This document shows, in pieces, positions 47,116 to 56,122 of a stretch of DNA of 64,000 bases. The notes beneath the pieces were generated by a model. It worked only from the letters and a program-made list of their open reading frames with translations, made no database searches and was not told the DNA's origin. Each line of letters opens with the position of its first letter. The first letter of the stretch is position 1. Made by a program: the position numbers and the translations under genes. Source of the DNA: FEN-1279 sp964501535 (lineage in GTDB: Bacteria; Bacteroidota; Ignavibacteria; Tepidaquicellales; Tepidaquicellaceae); NCBI GenBank assembly GCA_964501535.1, contig CAZCSV010000005.1, positions 1-64,000 of the forward strand, in the 5' to 3' direction.

Positions 47116-48378
47116 ATGAATTTAATAATTTTATTTTTAATGCTTTTCACGCAGAAGCAGGATACGCTTACTCTTAACGATTGTTACGACAGGGTATACG
47201 AGAAGTATCCGAATGCTTATCAGAAAACATTATACGAGACATCTTCGGGATTAAGATTAAAGAATCTCGATATAAATTACCTGCCGCAGATTTCGTTCAG
47301 GGGTCAGGCGACATATCAGTCGGATGTTCCGCAGATTGACATTCCTATTCCCACGATAAAGATGCCCGAGCAAAACAAGGACAGGTATCAGATTCTGCTT
47401 GAGGTAAAGCAGTTAATTTATGACGGAGGAACGACAGGTTCTTTGAAAAGTGTCGAGGAGAGCCAGTTAACGGCAGACAAACAGAAAATTGAAGTCGAGA
47501 TGTATTCGCTCAGACAGAAGGTTAACGATTTATATTTTTCGGTTTTGCTCCTTCAGGAGAAAAGAAATATAAATTTAATTTATTACAACGATGTCAAAGC
47601 AAAAATGCGCGAGATAAATTCCAAAGTGGAAAACGGTGTTTTGCCCAGGAGCAATTTATATATTCTCGAGGCTCAGCTGCTGCAAACAGAGCAAGAATTA
47701 GAGAATATTGAAACGGACAGGAGTGCATCTTTGAAAATGCTGAGTGAATTAATGGAAAAAGATATTAACAGTGATGTTATACTTAATTTACCGAGTCCCC
47801 GTCCTGTCAATCTGGATATTACTCCCAGCGAAAGACCGGAGTACAAGCTTTTCGAATATCAGAGATTGCAGTTCGATGCTTTGAAAAGTTCGGTTGACGC
47901 AAGAGTACTGCCGAAGCTGAACATATTCGGGCAGGCAGGATACGGAAGGCCGGGTTTGAATATTCTCGACAATACATTCCAGCCTTTTTACACTGTAGGT
48001 GTAAATGTATCATGGAATCCGATAAACTGGAATTCAAACCGCAACGAGATTCAGATTTACGAAGCAAACAAAAGAATGATTGAGAAGCAGAGGGAAACAT
48101 TCGACAAAAGCATAAAAATATCTTTAGAAAAGTATAAATCGGAAATATTAAAGTACGAATCGCTATTAAAAAAGGACGAGGAGTTAATTTCGCTGAGAGA
48201 AAAAATAGTCGAGAGCACTGCTTCTCAGTTATCGAACGGAACAATAACGTCCACGGTATATTTAACGGAATTAAACAATAAAAATCAGGTATTACTGACA
48301 TACAAGACTCACAGTATACTTTTAATACAGGCAAAAATAAATTTTTTAACAACAAAAGGAAGTAAAATTTATGAATAA
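47116..48378 (+). CDS. TolC-family outer membrane efflux channel
   Basis: A 420-residue protein with a signal peptide (about 1-15, rather short) and the duplicated coiled-coil plan of TolC: LTLNDCYDRVYEKYPNA at the start of repeat one, EVKQLIYDGG in the barrel, long helices at about 110-215 and 310-385, and the second barrel strand VGVNVSWNPINW. Three copies would form an outer-membrane tunnel that docks with the adaptor encoded next. The next gene starts 8 nt before its stop. Confidence 0.9.
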   Translation: MNLIILFLMLFTQKQDTLTLNDCYDRVYEKYPNAYQKTLYETSSGLRLKNLDINYLPQISFRGQATYQSDVPQIDIPIPTIKMPEQNKDRYQILLEVKQLIYDGGTTGSLKSVEESQLTADKQKIEVEMYSLRQKVNDLYFSVLLLQEKRNINLIYYNDVKAKMREINSKVENGVLPRSNLYILEAQLLQTEQELENIETDRSASLKMLSELMEKDINSDVILNLPSPRPVNLDITPSERPEYKLFEYQRLQFDALKSSVDARVLPKLNIFGQAGYGRPGLNILDNTFQPFYTVGVNVSWNPINWNSNRNEIQIYEANKRMIEKQRETFDKSIKISLEKYKSEILKYESLLKKDEELISLREKIVESTASQLSNGTITSTVYLTELNNKNQVLLTYKTHSILLIQAKINFLTTKGSKIYE

Positions 48379-49258
48379 AATTTATATATCTCTGCTGATA
48401 TTTTCGGGTATTTTATTTACGTCCTGCGGGAAGAACGAGAAACGCTCGGATGCCTACGGAAATTTCGAAGCCGTAGAAACCATTGTTTCCGCCGAGGCAA
48501 CGGGGAAGCTGGTAGATTTTAACATCGAGGAAGGTCAACAGCTCGAAAGGGATGTAACAGTCGGGAACATAGAAACCGACCAGTTATCTTTAAAGAAGAA
48601 GCAGTTGGAAGCTCAGAAGAACACGATAAAAACAAAATTCAAAAATGTTTTTTCGCAAATGAGTGTTTATCAGGAGCAGAGAAGGGTAAACCAGATAGAG
48701 AAGGAAAGGATAGAGAGGTTATTAAAGGACGATGCGGCAACGACAAAGCAGCTTGATGACATAAACGGCAACATCGGTGTTTTAAATAAGCAAATTGCCT
48801 CTATAGAATCCCAGAATTCCACAACGATGCAGGAATTAAAGAGTATAGATGTTCAGATACAGCAGGTTCAGGACCAGATAGAAAAGAGTGCAATTATAAA
48901 TCCCGTGGAGGGAACGGTTCTGATGAAGCTTGCGGAGCAGTCCGAGATAGTAAATTACGGTAAACCGCTTTATAAGATTGCCGATATAAGCACGCTGGAG
49001 CTTCGTGTATACGTAAGCGGTGACCAGTTATCGGAAATAAAAATCGGTCAGACGGTCAAAGTATTAATAGATGCGGGCAAGAGCGAATATAAAGAATTCG
49101 AAGGGATTATCAGCTGGATTTCATCCAAATCGGAATTCACGCCAAAAATAATTCAGACGAAAGAAGAGAGGGTAAATCTTGTTTACGCGGTAAAGATAAA
49201 AGTAAAAAATGACGGTTCGTTAAAAATTGGTATGCCGGGCGAGGTAATTTTCAAATAA
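48371..49258 (+). CDS. HlyD-family periplasmic adaptor, lipoprotein
   Basis: A 295-residue membrane-fusion protein with lipobox FTSC (Cys19). AEATGKLVDFNIEEGQQL is the first half of the lipoyl-like domain, a coiled-coil hairpin spans about 70-175, and AIINPVEGTVLMK closes the lipoyl domain, followed by beta-barrel sequence LRVYVSGDQLSEIKIGQTVKV. It would bridge the inner-membrane ABC permeases and TolC. It corresponds to YbhG and sits immediately upstream of the ATPase gene (no gap). Confidence 0.9.
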   Translation: MNKIYISLLIFSGILFTSCGKNEKRSDAYGNFEAVETIVSAEATGKLVDFNIEEGQQLERDVTVGNIETDQLSLKKKQLEAQKNTIKTKFKNVFSQMSVYQEQRRVNQIEKERIERLLKDDAATTKQLDDINGNIGVLNKQIASIESQNSTTMQELKSIDVQIQQVQDQIEKSAIINPVEGTVLMKLAEQSEIVNYGKPLYKIADISTLELRVYVSGDQLSEIKIGQTVKVLIDAGKSEYKEFEGIISWISSKSEFTPKIIQTKEERVNLVYAVKIKVKNDGSLKIGMPGEVIFK

Positions 49259-50170
49259 ATGGAAACGGTAGAGGTAAAAAATATTGTAAAGACATTCGGT
49301 AAGACCGTAGCTGTCGATGATATTTCTTTTCAGGTGGAAAAAGGGGAGATATTCGGATTAATAGGACCGGACGGTGCAGGAAAGACAACGCTTTTCAGGA
49401 TGTTAACAACGCTTTTAAAGCCCGAAAAGGGATATGCGAGGGTATTGAATCTTGATGTAATTAAAGATTACAAACAGATTAGAAAAAAAGTAGGTTATAT
49501 GCCCGGGAGATTTTCGCTTTATCAGGATTTATCGGTACAGGAAAATCTGAAATTTTTTGCGACGATTTTCGGCACTACGATAGAGGAAAATTATGATTTG
49601 ATAAGAGACATTTACATACTGCTTGAGCCTTTTAAGAAGCGAAAAGCCGGGAAGCTCTCGGGAGGAATGAAGCAGAAGCTCGCATTGTGCTGTGCTTTAA
49701 TTCACAAGCCGGAAGCATTATTTTTAGATGAGCCGACAACAGGTGTAGATCCAGTATCAAGAAATGAATTCTGGGAAATACTAAGGAAATTAAAAGAGCA
49801 GGGAATAACTATTCTTGTTTCGACGCCATACATGGATGAGGCGTCACTTTGTGACAGAGTAGTGCTTATACAGAAAGGGAGAGCATTAGGTATAGACACG
49901 CCGCAGAATATTATCGGGCAGTTTAAAAAGCAATTGTATGCATTGCAATCCGATAATCAATATGAGCTGTTCAAAGTATTATCGAGTTATGAGCATCGTG
50001 ATACAGTTTTTCCTTTCGGGGAATTTTTACATTATACGGATAAAAGGGAAGGTATCAGCGGAGAAGAGCTGAAAAAATATCTCGATACATTGAATTTAAC
50101 TAATTTAAAAATCGAAGCAATAAAACCAAATATAGAGGATTGTTTTATGGCACTGATGGAGGAGCAGTAA
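49259..50170 (+). CDS. ABC exporter ATPase, YbhF N-terminal-half type
   Basis: A 303-residue ATP-binding subunit with Walker A GPDGAGKTT (about 37-45), signature LSGGMKQKLAL, Walker B ALFLDEPTTGVDP and a C-terminal DUF4162-like extension. The unusual Asp in GPDGAGKTT is characteristic of the first half of YbhF/RbbA-type ATPases, as is the switch S-T-P-Y-M-D. It forms a pair with the next gene; their overlap is one base (TAATG). Confidence 0.93.
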   Translation: METVEVKNIVKTFGKTVAVDDISFQVEKGEIFGLIGPDGAGKTTLFRMLTTLLKPEKGYARVLNLDVIKDYKQIRKKVGYMPGRFSLYQDLSVQENLKFFATIFGTTIEENYDLIRDIYILLEPFKKRKAGKLSGGMKQKLALCCALIHKPEALFLDEPTTGVDPVSRNEFWEILRKLKEQGITILVSTPYMDEASLCDRVVLIQKGRALGIDTPQNIIGQFKKQLYALQSDNQYELFKVLSSYEHRDTVFPFGEFLHYTDKREGISGEELKKYLDTLNLTNLKIEAIKPNIEDCFMALMEEQ

Positions 50171-50895
50171 TGAAAAACGACAATATTATATTAGTTGAAA
50201 ATCTTACAAAAAAATTCGGAAATTTCACGGCTGTAAATTCCATTTCTTTTTCGGTGAGAGGAGGCGAGATATACGGTTTTCTCGGAGCAAACGGAGCCGG
50301 GAAAACAACGGCGATAAGGATGCTTTGCGGTTTATCGACGCCCACGTCAGGAAAAGCTACGGTAGCGGGTTTTGACGTTTACAAGCAGGCAGAAAGCATT
50401 AAGAAAAGCATAGGTTATATGAGCCAGAAATTTTCTTTATATGAAGATTTAACCGTAAGTGAAAATATAGTTTTTTACGGCGGTATATACGGATTAAAAA
50501 ACGGAGAGATAAAGGAGAAGACTGAATATCTTATAGATGTTTTAAAAATCGGCGATGCGAGGAACAAGTTAATTAAATCGTTACCGCTCGGATGGAAGCA
50601 GAAACTTGCATTTTCGATTTCCATAATACACAATCCGAAGATAGTTTTTCTGGATGAACCGACAGGCGGAGTTGACCCGATAACGAGGAGGCAATTCTGG
50701 AACATGATATACGAGGCGGCATCGAAGGGCGTAACGGTTTTTGTAACGACTCATTACATGGACGAGGCAGAATACTGCAACAGGGTTTCGATAATGTCGG
50801 ACGGGATAATTGCCGCGCTTGACACACCGGGCAGACTGAAGGAAAAGTATGACGTGAAAACGATGCATGAAGTATTTTTAAAAATAGCCAGATAA
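50170..50895 (+). CDS. ABC exporter ATPase, YbhF C-terminal-half type
   Basis: A 241-residue ATPase from the ATG at 50170, which overlaps the previous stop as TAATG; an in-frame ATG at 50140 would run through the previous gene and is unlikely. Walker A is GANGAGKTT and Walker B IVFLDEPTGGVDP, but the signature is SLPLGWKQKLAF where LSGG is expected. This altered signature is also a trait of the second half of YbhF-like proteins. With the preceding gene it makes the heterodimer that E. coli encodes as one chain. Confidence 0.92.
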   Translation: MKNDNIILVENLTKKFGNFTAVNSISFSVRGGEIYGFLGANGAGKTTAIRMLCGLSTPTSGKATVAGFDVYKQAESIKKSIGYMSQKFSLYEDLTVSENIVFYGGIYGLKNGEIKEKTEYLIDVLKIGDARNKLIKSLPLGWKQKLAFSISIIHNPKIVFLDEPTGGVDPITRRQFWNMIYEAASKGVTVFVTTHYMDEAEYCNRVSIMSDGIIAALDTPGRLKEKYDVKTMHEVFLKIAR

Positions 50896-50914
50896 ATTTT
50901 TATACCGAAAATTT

Positions 50915-52021
50915 ATGAAACAATTCAGAGGTTTTTTAATAAAAGAGTTTTACCACATATTCCGTGACTTCAGGACACTGTTGATTTTATTCGGTATGCC
51001 TATAGCGCAGATTTTATTATTCGGCTTTGCAATCACGAACGAAATAAGGGATGTAAAGATTGCCATACTCGATAAGTCAAAGGACAATGTTACGATGGAA
51101 ATCAGCGAGAAGTTATTGTCGTCGGGATATTTTATTTTATACGATAACCTGCAGTCGGTAAAGGATATCGAGCCGGAATTCAGAAAGGGGATTATCAAAG
51201 AGGTTATTATATTCGAACCGAATTTTTCCGAGAATCTGTACAAAGAAGGGAGGGCGAACATACAGCTGATTGCGGATGCGTCCGAGCCTAATCTGGCGAA
51301 TATGATAGTAGGATACACGTCATCGATATTAACGGATTACCAGCGAGAGATTGCAAAGTCGAAAAATATTTCACCCAACATTAACACCGAAATTAAGATG
51401 AGGTTCAATCCGAATCTGAAGAGTGTTTTTATGTTTGTTCCGGGTTTGATGGCGGTCATACTGCTACTGGTTTCATCGTTAATGACTTCCATATCGATTA
51501 CGAAGGAAAAGGAAATCGGGACGATGGAAGTGCTTTTAGTCTCCCCGTTAAAGCCGTTTCAGATTATTATCGGAAAAGTAATTCCATATTTGTTTCTTGC
51601 TTTTGTGAATGCGTTTGTAATACTCGGATTGGCGCAATTCGTTTTTGGTGTACCGATAGTCGGAAGCACAATTTTGCTAATTTTGGAGAGCACATTATTC
51701 GTAATAGTTGCGCTTTCTCTCGGAATTCTGATATCGACTTTAAGCAACAGCCAGCAGATTGCGATGATGGCATCTCTTGCGGGATTGATGCTGCCGACGA
51801 TTATTTTATCGGGTTATATTTTCCCAATCGAGAATATGCCTTACTTATTGCAGCTTATCAGCAACATTGTCCCGGCCCGCTGGTTCATAACGGTAGTAAA
51901 AGGGATAATGTTAAAGGGAAGCGATTTCGGATACATAATGAAGGAAACATTAGTACTGGCAGGGATGGCGGTATTTTTAATTTTGCTCAGCATTAAAAAA
52001 TTTAAAACGAGGCTGGAGTAG
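50915..52021 (+). CDS. ABC-2 type permease (YbhS/YbhR-like)
   Basis: A 368-residue permease: cytoplasmic N terminus (KQFRGFLIKEFYHIFRDFRTL), TM1 at about 24-42, a large extracytoplasmic domain (about 45-165), and five TM helices between about 170 and 365 including TKEKEIGTMEVLLVSPLK in the coupling loop. Family members export drugs or lipids with YbhF-type ATPases. It starts 19 bp after the ATPase gene. Confidence 0.92.
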   Translation: MKQFRGFLIKEFYHIFRDFRTLLILFGMPIAQILLFGFAITNEIRDVKIAILDKSKDNVTMEISEKLLSSGYFILYDNLQSVKDIEPEFRKGIIKEVIIFEPNFSENLYKEGRANIQLIADASEPNLANMIVGYTSSILTDYQREIAKSKNISPNINTEIKMRFNPNLKSVFMFVPGLMAVILLLVSSLMTSISITKEKEIGTMEVLLVSPLKPFQIIIGKVIPYLFLAFVNAFVILGLAQFVFGVPIVGSTILLILESTLFVIVALSLGILISTLSNSQQIAMMASLAGLMLPTIILSGYIFPIENMPYLLQLISNIVPARWFITVVKGIMLKGSDFGYIMKETLVLAGMAVFLILLSIKKFKTRLE

Positions 52022-52024
52022 GCA

Positions 52025-53146
52025 ATGAGGACAATAAGGTTTTTATTAAGAAAAGAGTTTCTCCAGATTTTCCGCAACAAGGCGATGATACCGATAATTT
52101 TTTTCATGCCGCTTGTGCAGCTGCTGATTTTATCCAATGCGGCGACTTACGAAATCAGGAATATTAAATTTTCCGTTGTGGATTTAGACCAGAGCAAGTT
52201 TTCGAGGGAATTGATTTCAAAGTTTACGTCAACGGATTATTTTATTCTGACCGAGAATTCATTTTCGGTTTCGGATGCTGAAGACGGATTTAAAAGAAAC
52301 ACATCAAAATTAATTTTACACATTCCTCAGAATTTCGAAAAGGACTACAGGAAGACCGGAACTGCGAAGGTACAGGCAATAATTAATGGGGAGGACGGTT
52401 CCGCGGCGGGTATAATAAACAATTACACAAATAATATCATACAGCAGTTTGCGGGCGGTGTCATAACGGAATGGTCGGTGTCAGCGGAGACGGAGAGAAA
52501 TCCCGTAATAAACATAAATTATTCTAACTGGTTCAATCCTGAGCTCGATTACAAAACTTACATGGTGCCCGGAATACTTGTAGCTCTTGTTTCGATGGTG
52601 GGCATGTTTTTAGCCGGAATGAACATTGTGAAGGAAAAGGAAATCGGGACCATAGAGCAGTTGAACGTTACGCCGATAAAGAAAAGTCAGTTTATAATCG
52701 GGAAGCTTCTGCCATTCTGGATAATTGGGATATTCGAACTTGCTTTCGGAACGACGCTCGGATTTTTTATTTTCGATGTGCCGATGCTCGGCAGTCCGTT
52801 TTTGGTTTTGCTTGTTGCGGGAATATACCTGCTTGTAATTCTCGGAATGGGATTATTAGTTTCGACTTTCACGAACACGCAGCAGCAGGCAATGTTCATA
52901 GCGTGGTTTTTCATGGTGATTTTCATGCTGATGGGAGGGATATTCACGCCCGTAGAGAGCATGCCCGACTGGGCACAGACGATTGCGTTCTTCAATCCCA
53001 TATCGCATTTTACAAAAGCTATGAGAATGATTATGCTGAAGGGGAGCGGGTTTACTGATGTTCTAAATACGATTTACGTACTTTCAGGGTATGCAATAGT
53101 AATGCTGACATTTGCTATATTCAGGTACAGGAAAGTTGAGGGGTAA
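52025..53146 (+). CDS. ABC-2 type permease (YbhR/YbhS-like)
   Basis: A 373-residue partner permease with the same plan as the preceding protein: RFLLRKEFLQIFRNKAMIP at the N terminus, an extracytoplasmic domain after TM1, and VKEKEIGTIEQLNVTPIKK at the coupling loop, followed by five helices. It is the last gene of the operon (3-bp gap to the previous one). Two different permeases, two ATPases, one adaptor and one TolC give a complete tripartite exporter. Confidence 0.92.
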   Translation: MRTIRFLLRKEFLQIFRNKAMIPIIFFMPLVQLLILSNAATYEIRNIKFSVVDLDQSKFSRELISKFTSTDYFILTENSFSVSDAEDGFKRNTSKLILHIPQNFEKDYRKTGTAKVQAIINGEDGSAAGIINNYTNNIIQQFAGGVITEWSVSAETERNPVININYSNWFNPELDYKTYMVPGILVALVSMVGMFLAGMNIVKEKEIGTIEQLNVTPIKKSQFIIGKLLPFWIIGIFELAFGTTLGFFIFDVPMLGSPFLVLLVAGIYLLVILGMGLLVSTFTNTQQQAMFIAWFFMVIFMLMGGIFTPVESMPDWAQTIAFFNPISHFTKAMRMIMLKGSGFTDVLNTIYVLSGYAIVMLTFAIFRYRKVEG

Positions 53147-53206
53147 ATAATTTAGAGTATATTTTTTTATTAATTTTTTTATCTTGATGAAACAAAAAAT
53201 ATTTAT

Positions 53207-53590
53207 ATGAACTACGGAATAACAAAAACAATCGGACTCTCTTACGAAGAGGCGATAGAGAAAGTGACGGAGGAGTTAAAGAAGGAAGGATTCGGTGTGC
53301 TGACTACGATAGACGTGAAGGAGACTCTTAAGAAGAAGCTGGATGTGGATTTTAAAAAGTACATAATTCTCGGTGCGTGCAACCCCCTTTTTGCATACGA
53401 GGCACTGAAAGCGGAAGAGCAGATAGGTCTTCTGATGCCGTGCAACGTGATAATATACGAGAAGGAAGGAAAAACGGTCGTATCGGCATTCAATCCCGCG
53501 ACGATTGCGACGGTATCAAACAATGAGAAGCTGAACGAATTATCGGCAAAGCTGAACGAGAAGATATACAAGGTGATAGATAATGTTTGA
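53207..53590 (+). CDS. DUF302-domain protein
   Basis: A 127-residue soluble protein that is nearly all DUF302: YEEAIEKVTEELKKEGFGVLT, then IDVKETLKKKLDV, YIILGACNPLFAYEAL, LLMPCNVIIYE and VSAFNP. DUF302 proteins are small two-layer folds, often next to efflux or redox genes, and their function is not known. Both conserved Cys-bearing segments (GACNP and MPCNV) are present. It follows the exporter by 60 bp and may be read from its transcript. Confidence 0.92.
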   Translation: MNYGITKTIGLSYEEAIEKVTEELKKEGFGVLTTIDVKETLKKKLDVDFKKYIILGACNPLFAYEALKAEEQIGLLMPCNVIIYEKEGKTVVSAFNPATIATVSNNEKLNELSAKLNEKIYKVIDNV

Positions 53591-53655
53591 AATCCGGCAG
53601 GATTTTAAAATTCGAATGAAAAACACATTGCAGTATTTTATTAAAAAACAAACTG

Positions 53656-54366
53656 ATGAAGAATCCTAAAATTGTGGTTTTAACGGGAGCGGGAGTAAGC
53701 GCAGAGAGCGGGATTTTGACGTTCAGAGATGCGGGCGGATTATGGGAGAACTACGACATTATGGAAGTTGCGTCCATACAGGGTTGGTTAAAGGACAGAA
53801 AGCTTGTACTGGAATTTTACAATCAGAGGAGAAGGCAGTTAAAGGAAGTCGAACCGAATGCGGCACACTTTGCACTTGCAAAGCTCGAGGAAAATTTTGA
53901 CGTGACGGTAATAACTCAAAACGTGGATAACCTTCACGAGCGTGCAGGCTCGAAGAATATTATTCATCTTCACGGACAGTTAACTCAGGCGAAAAGCACT
54001 GCACAGCCGGGCTTTGTCTATGATATAGGGTATAACGACATCAACATAGGTGATAAATGCGAGAAGGGCTCGCAGTTGCGTCCGAACATAGTCTGGTTCG
54101 GAGAGCCGGTTCCGATGATGTACGAAGCGGGAAAGGCTGCCGGGCAGGCGGATATTTTTATTGTTGTCGGGACGTCGCTCGTGGTTTATCCTGCGGCGGG
54201 CTTGATTGATTACGTAAAGCCTTCGTCTTACAAATACATAATTGATCCCGTGAAGCCTGCGATTTACGATTCATCGGATAAACTTATTTTCATAGAGGAA
54301 AAAGCATCGGTTGGAACGCCGGGATTGATAGAAGAATTAATTCAGAAATACAAACAATCCAATTAA
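53656..54366 (+). CDS. cobB: Sirtuin NAD-dependent deacylase, zinc site lost
   Basis: A 236-residue sirtuin. It has GAGVSAESGI (11-20), FRDAGGLW, TQNVDNLHERAG (88-98) and the catalytic His106 in HLHG. Tyr55 and Arg58 make the YxxR pair that in CobB and SIRT5 favours succinyl or malonyl lysine. The small domain usually has two CxxC zinc pairs; here only one Cys (Cys135) occurs between His106 and the LRPNIVWFGE segment, so no zinc knuckle can form. Similar zinc-free sirtuins occur in other Bacteroidota, to my knowledge. The next gene starts 1 bp after it. Confidence 0.9.
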   Translation: MKNPKIVVLTGAGVSAESGILTFRDAGGLWENYDIMEVASIQGWLKDRKLVLEFYNQRRRQLKEVEPNAAHFALAKLEENFDVTVITQNVDNLHERAGSKNIIHLHGQLTQAKSTAQPGFVYDIGYNDINIGDKCEKGSQLRPNIVWFGEPVPMMYEAGKAAGQADIFIVVGTSLVVYPAAGLIDYVKPSSYKYIIDPVKPAIYDSSDKLIFIEEKASVGTPGLIEELIQKYKQSN

Positions 54367-54367
54367 A

Positions 54368-55810
54368 ATGAAAAAGTTTTTTCTGTTTTTCTTAATAACA
54401 ATTTCCATACAATTATTGCAGGCGCAATGGGAACCGGATGTGCGGCTTACCAGCGATACCGGTGCGTGTTATGTATGCCTGAACAATGCAAGAGGAATTG
54501 TAATAAGCGGGAGCGTGGTGCACATAGTTTGGTGTGACGAGAGAAACGGAAACCGTGAAATCTATTACAAGCGTTCAACGAACGGCGGCACGAACTGGGG
54601 GCAGGACATACGCTTCACGTATGATTCTGCTGTTTCATGGCGGCCGTCGGTGGCGGTTTACGGTTCGGTTGTTCATACGGTGTGGTGTGATTTCAGGAAC
54701 GGGAATTTCGAAATCTATTACAAGCGTTCATCGGATGGAGGTGTGAGCTGGGGGCAGGACACAAGGCTTACGAATGATTCAGCGATTTCCTGGGCGCCTT
54801 CTATGGCGGTAAACGGTTCTACTATACACATCGTCTGGGAGGAGACAAGGGACGGTAACGAGGAAATATATTACAAACGCTCGACGGATGCGGGTTTAAG
54901 CTGGAGTCAGGACACGCGTCTGACGAACAATCCTCTCAATTCATTATATCCGTCGGTAGCGGTTTCGGGACAGTATGTTCACGTCACGTGGTATGATTTC
55001 AGAACGGGAAGCAGGGCAATATTTTATAAGCGTTCCACAAACGGCGGTATTAGCTGGGGTGATGATGTGCAGTTGACTGGCAACTTCGCAGATTCTTACA
55101 ATCCGGCAGTTGCCGTGTCAGGTCAGGTAGTGCATATAGCATGGCACGACAGGCGGGACGACAACGAAGACATTTTTTACAGGCGCTCGGGCGACGGAGG
55201 AATAAACTGGGAGCCGGAAATCCGTCTGACAAATAACTCTTCGGTATCGTGGTATCCTTCGATTTCGGTATCCGGTTCGGCGGTTCACCTTGCGTGGTAC
55301 GACAACTACGAAGGGAATTACGAGATATACTATGACCGCTCGACAGACGGCGGAGTAAGCTGGGAGCCGGCGTTGAGGCTGACAAACAACAACGGAGGCT
55401 CATACAGACCTTCAATATGTGTTTCGGATTCTACCGTGCACGTAATTTGGAATGACGACCGCGACGGGGACTGGGAAATATATTACAAGCGAAATCCGAC
55501 AGGCAATCCGATAGGTATAAAAAATATTAATTCGGATATACCAAAGGAATTTTATCTGTATCAGAATTATCCAAACCCGTTTAATCAATGTACAATTATC
55601 AATGTGCAATGTGCAATAAAGAGCTATTTAAAAATAAAAATATTTGACATATCGGGCAGGGAAATCACGACGCTTATGGACGAAAAGAAATCGCCGGGAA
55701 ATTACGAAGTTAGGTTTAACGGAGAGGATTTATCAAGCGGGATATACTATTACTCGCTTTATGCGGACGGTGAGAGGGTGGGGACGAAGAGGATGGTGTT
55801 AATTAAGTAA
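54368..55810 (+). CDS. T9SS-exported BNR-repeat propeller protein
   Basis: A 480-residue protein with a signal peptide (1-19, LLQAQ) and seven repeats of about 52 residues, each with VAVxGxxVHxxWxDxRxGNxEIYYKRSTDGGxSWG and a RLTNxxxxSWxPS element. They predict a six- or seven-bladed sialidase-like propeller, but the catalytic Arg triad of sialidases is not evident. A type A T9SS sorting domain follows (YPNPFNQ, FDISGREI, LSSGIYYYSL, KRMVLIK). The normally conserved stretch after NPFNQ is replaced by a Cys-containing one encoded by short direct repeats. It begins 1 bp after the sirtuin gene. Confidence 0.85.
   Translation: MKKFFLFFLITISIQLLQAQWEPDVRLTSDTGACYVCLNNARGIVISGSVVHIVWCDERNGNREIYYKRSTNGGTNWGQDIRFTYDSAVSWRPSVAVYGSVVHTVWCDFRNGNFEIYYKRSSDGGVSWGQDTRLTNDSAISWAPSMAVNGSTIHIVWEETRDGNEEIYYKRSTDAGLSWSQDTRLTNNPLNSLYPSVAVSGQYVHVTWYDFRTGSRAIFYKRSTNGGISWGDDVQLTGNFADSYNPAVAVSGQVVHIAWHDRRDDNEDIFYRRSGDGGINWEPEIRLTNNSSVSWYPSISVSGSAVHLAWYDNYEGNYEIYYDRSTDGGVSWEPALRLTNNNGGSYRPSICVSDSTVHVIWNDDRDGDWEIYYKRNPTGNPIGIKNINSDIPKEFYLYQNYPNPFNQCTIINVQCAIKSYLKIKIFDISGREITTLMDEKKSPGNYEVRFNGEDLSSGIYYYSLYADGERVGTKRMVLIK
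55585..55617 (+). repeat. Short direct repeats inside a T9SS sorting domain
   Basis: TCAATGTACAAT (55585-55596) is followed by TCAATGTGCAAT (55599-55610) and GTGCAAT (55611-55617). They encode the segment NQCTIINVQCAI, which occupies the place of the usual NPTTxIxFxIP strand. The reading frame and the rest of the domain are intact. Confidence 0.7.
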
Positions 55811-56122
55811 AATTCAATCCATTACATAGTAAACTGTAATAAGGTTTTGCCGGGATTAAGGGCGGAGCTCCCGATGGAAGTGCGGGCTGAACAATCCAAA
55901 GATGCATAAAACTTGCGTATATTCAATTCAGACGGTTAAAGCATTTTTATAAATACTTATTTATCAAGAAAATAAGTATGCGGTTTAAGTGAATTTACTG
56001 CACTTTCCGGGATTTTCGTGATGAAATCATATTCTTTTCATATTTCATTAATAATAACAGAATTCTTTTTACATTGAAAATTTTTGCATAAAATAGTAAG
56101 TTTATGAAAAATTTTATCTTAA
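55811..56122. other. Intergenic region ahead of glgA
   Basis: This 312-bp gap starts with a GC-richer stretch at about 55853-55893 and then becomes AT-rich. It contains one inverted repeat (separate entry). A TTTTTG box at about 56081-56086 is preceded by AA where the -7 consensus needs TA, so I do not call a promoter. No protein-coding frame of interest and no known riboswitch are recognisable. Confidence 0.4.
55953..55979. repeat. Inverted repeat upstream of glgA
   Basis: ATACTTATT (55953-55961) and AATAAGTAT (55971-55979) are perfect 9-bp arms around a 9-nt spacer. No T tract follows. A regulator site is possible; the distance to the glgA start (about 145 bp) is large for a simple operator. 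Confidence 0.5.
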
